Below, one piece after another: positions 13,121 through 14,155 of a stretch of 14,155 nt of DNA. Position 1 is the stretch's first letter, and each line of letters begins with the position of its first letter. The DNA comes from Bacteroidales bacterium UBA2295 (GTDB taxonomy: Bacteria > Bacteroidota > Bacteroidia > Bacteroidales > Tenuifilaceae), in assembly GCA_002345825.1 (NCBI GenBank), contig DDWD01000166.1, forward strand, positions 1-14,155. The letters run 5' to 3'. The translations under genes were made by a program, and so were the position numbers. The notes below the pieces were generated by a model. The model was given only the letters and a program-made list of their open reading frames with translations, was not told where the DNA came from and searched no databases.

Positions 13121-14155
13121 TTACTTGTTAAGCTCTGCAAAATTTTTGTAGAAATGGGTTATTGTTTCAATACCCTTGTAGAAGTTTTCTAGTGGGTAGT
13201 TCTCGTTTGGAGAGTGGATTGCATCCGATTCAAGTCCAAATCCAAGAAGAATGGACTTAATACCAAGAATAGATTCAAAGGAGCTAATAATAGGAATACT
13301 TCCACCGCTACGGTATGGAACGGGTTTTTTGCCTAGAACTGTTTCAACGGCTTTGCTAGCAGCCATGTATGCAGGACTTGTGGTAGGTGAAACATATGAA
13401 TGACCGCCATGATGAGCAGTAACCTTAACCTTTACGCATTTGGGGGCAATGGCCTCAAAATGCTCTTGGAATAGGTTGGCAATTTTGTGATGATCTTGAT
13501 TTGGCACCAAGCGCATAGAGATTTTTGCGAAGGCTTTTGATGGAAGTACGGTTTTAGCACCCTCGCCAATGTATCCGCCCCACATACCATTAACATCAAG
13601 GGTTGGGCGAATTCCTGTGCGCTCAAGGGTTGTGTACCCCTTTTCGCCATGAACCTCTTCTATATCAAGGGCTTTTTTGTAGTTGTCGAGATTGAATGGA
13701 GCCTTTGCCATTTCGGCACGTTCTTCGGCGCTAACCTCCATTACATCGTCGTAAAAGCCTTTTACGGTGATATGGTTGTTCTCGTCGTGAAGTGAGCCTA
13801 TTAGCTTTGATAGTACGTTTATTGGGTTGGCAACAGCACCACCAAATAGTCCGCTATGAAGGTCGCGGTTAGGGCCAGTAACCTCCACTTCCATGTAGGC
13901 TAATCCCCTTAACCCGGTGGTTATAGAAGGAACATCTTTGCCAAGCATTGAAGTGTCTGATACAAGAATAATATCGGCTTTAAGCATGTCTTTATGGTCT
14001 TCGCACCATTTGCCTAGGCTGCCAGATCCAATCTCCTCTTCGCCCTCAATCATAAACTTAACATTGCAGGGAAGCGTGTTGTTCTTTACCATTAGCTCAA
14101 AGGCTTTGGCGTGCATAAAACCTTGTCCTTTGTCGTCGTCGGCACCACGAGCCCA
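13121..14155 (-). CDS. M20 family metallopeptidase/dipeptidase (5' end outside window)
   Basis: Zinc-dependent exopeptidase of the carnosinase/Dug1-like M20 group, which cleaves dipeptides in the cytosol. The frame is open to the right edge: the first visible residues WARGADDDKGQGF contain the metal-bridging Asp motif (14140-14132), so the ATG at 14116 is internal. Next come EGEEEIGSGSL (general-base and metal-ligand glutamates), VSDTSM, then the dimerisation lid with DLHSGLFGGAVANP. Then comes the closing catalytic part: HHGGHSYVSP, RSGGSIPII, and the final metal His in AIHSPNE. About 345 residues are present; a typical member has 450-470, so roughly the first quarter, including the HxD motif, is missing. 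No fault is visible in the part seen. Confidence 0.94.
   Translation of the reverse strand, partial: WARGADDDKGQGFMHAKAFELMVKNNTLPCNVKFMIEGEEEIGSGSLGKWCEDHKDMLKADIILVSDTSMLGKDVPSITTGLRGLAYMEVEVTGPNRDLHSGLFGGAVANPINVLSKLIGSLHDENNHITVKGFYDDVMEVSAEERAEMAKAPFNLDNYKKALDIEEVHGEKGYTTLERTGIRPTLDVNGMWGGYIGEGAKTVLPSKAFAKISMRLVPNQDHHKIANLFQEHFEAIAPKCVKVKVTAHHGGHSYVSPTTSPAYMAASKAVETVLGKKPVPYRSGGSIPIISSFESILGIKSILLGFGLESDAIHSPNENYPLENFYKGIETITHFYKNFAELNK

Overview
The window is ordinary chromosomal DNA from a member of the Bacteroidota, most likely Bacteroidales or a close marine/anaerobic relative. The class is inferred from four features: perfect or near-perfect Bacteroidota promoters (TTTG, 19-20 nt spacer, TAnnTTTG), weak or absent Shine-Dalgarno sequences, a three-gene biotin-dependent acyl-CoA carboxylase operon of the Bacteroidota type, and an orphan ECF sigma factor. 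No insertion sequence, prophage, CRISPR array or integrase is visible.

Left part (1-4023): the 3' end of glyA (serine hydroxymethyltransferase) with its terminator; a two-helix membrane protein of unknown function; a convergent, secreted hypothetical protein whose stop lies 2 nt from the previous stop; an LPP20-like secreted protein; and, after a strong bidirectional terminator, a minus-strand phosphomannomutase/phosphoglucomutase.

Middle (4024-7930): a plus-strand operon encoding biotin carboxylase, a biotin carrier protein and a carboxyltransferase. Together these make an ATP-dependent acyl-CoA carboxylase, probably propionyl-CoA carboxylase linking propionyl-CoA and methylmalonyl-CoA. The carboxyltransferase has Cys where characterised enzymes have the Asp or Ile linked to propionyl versus acetyl preference.

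Then tRNA-Gly(GCC) and tRNA-Leu(UAA), each followed by a hairpin terminator (8075-8332).

Right part (8352-12134), all minus strand: an M16 zinc peptidase, an O-methyltransferase whose start overlaps the peptidase stop by 1 nt, a MerR-family regulator with a C-terminal cobalamin-binding module (CarH/LitR type), and an ECF sigma factor. The last two are separated by about 320 nt. That gap holds a perfect 13-bp inverted repeat that runs into the -33 box of an excellent sigma-factor promoter. This MerR-B12/ECF pair recalls litR-litS of Streptomyces and is the best candidate for something regulatory and new here.

End (12288-14155): tRNA-Phe(GAA) with its own promoter and terminator, a small lipoprotein of unknown function, and the 5'-truncated gene of an M20 dipeptidase that runs off the right edge.
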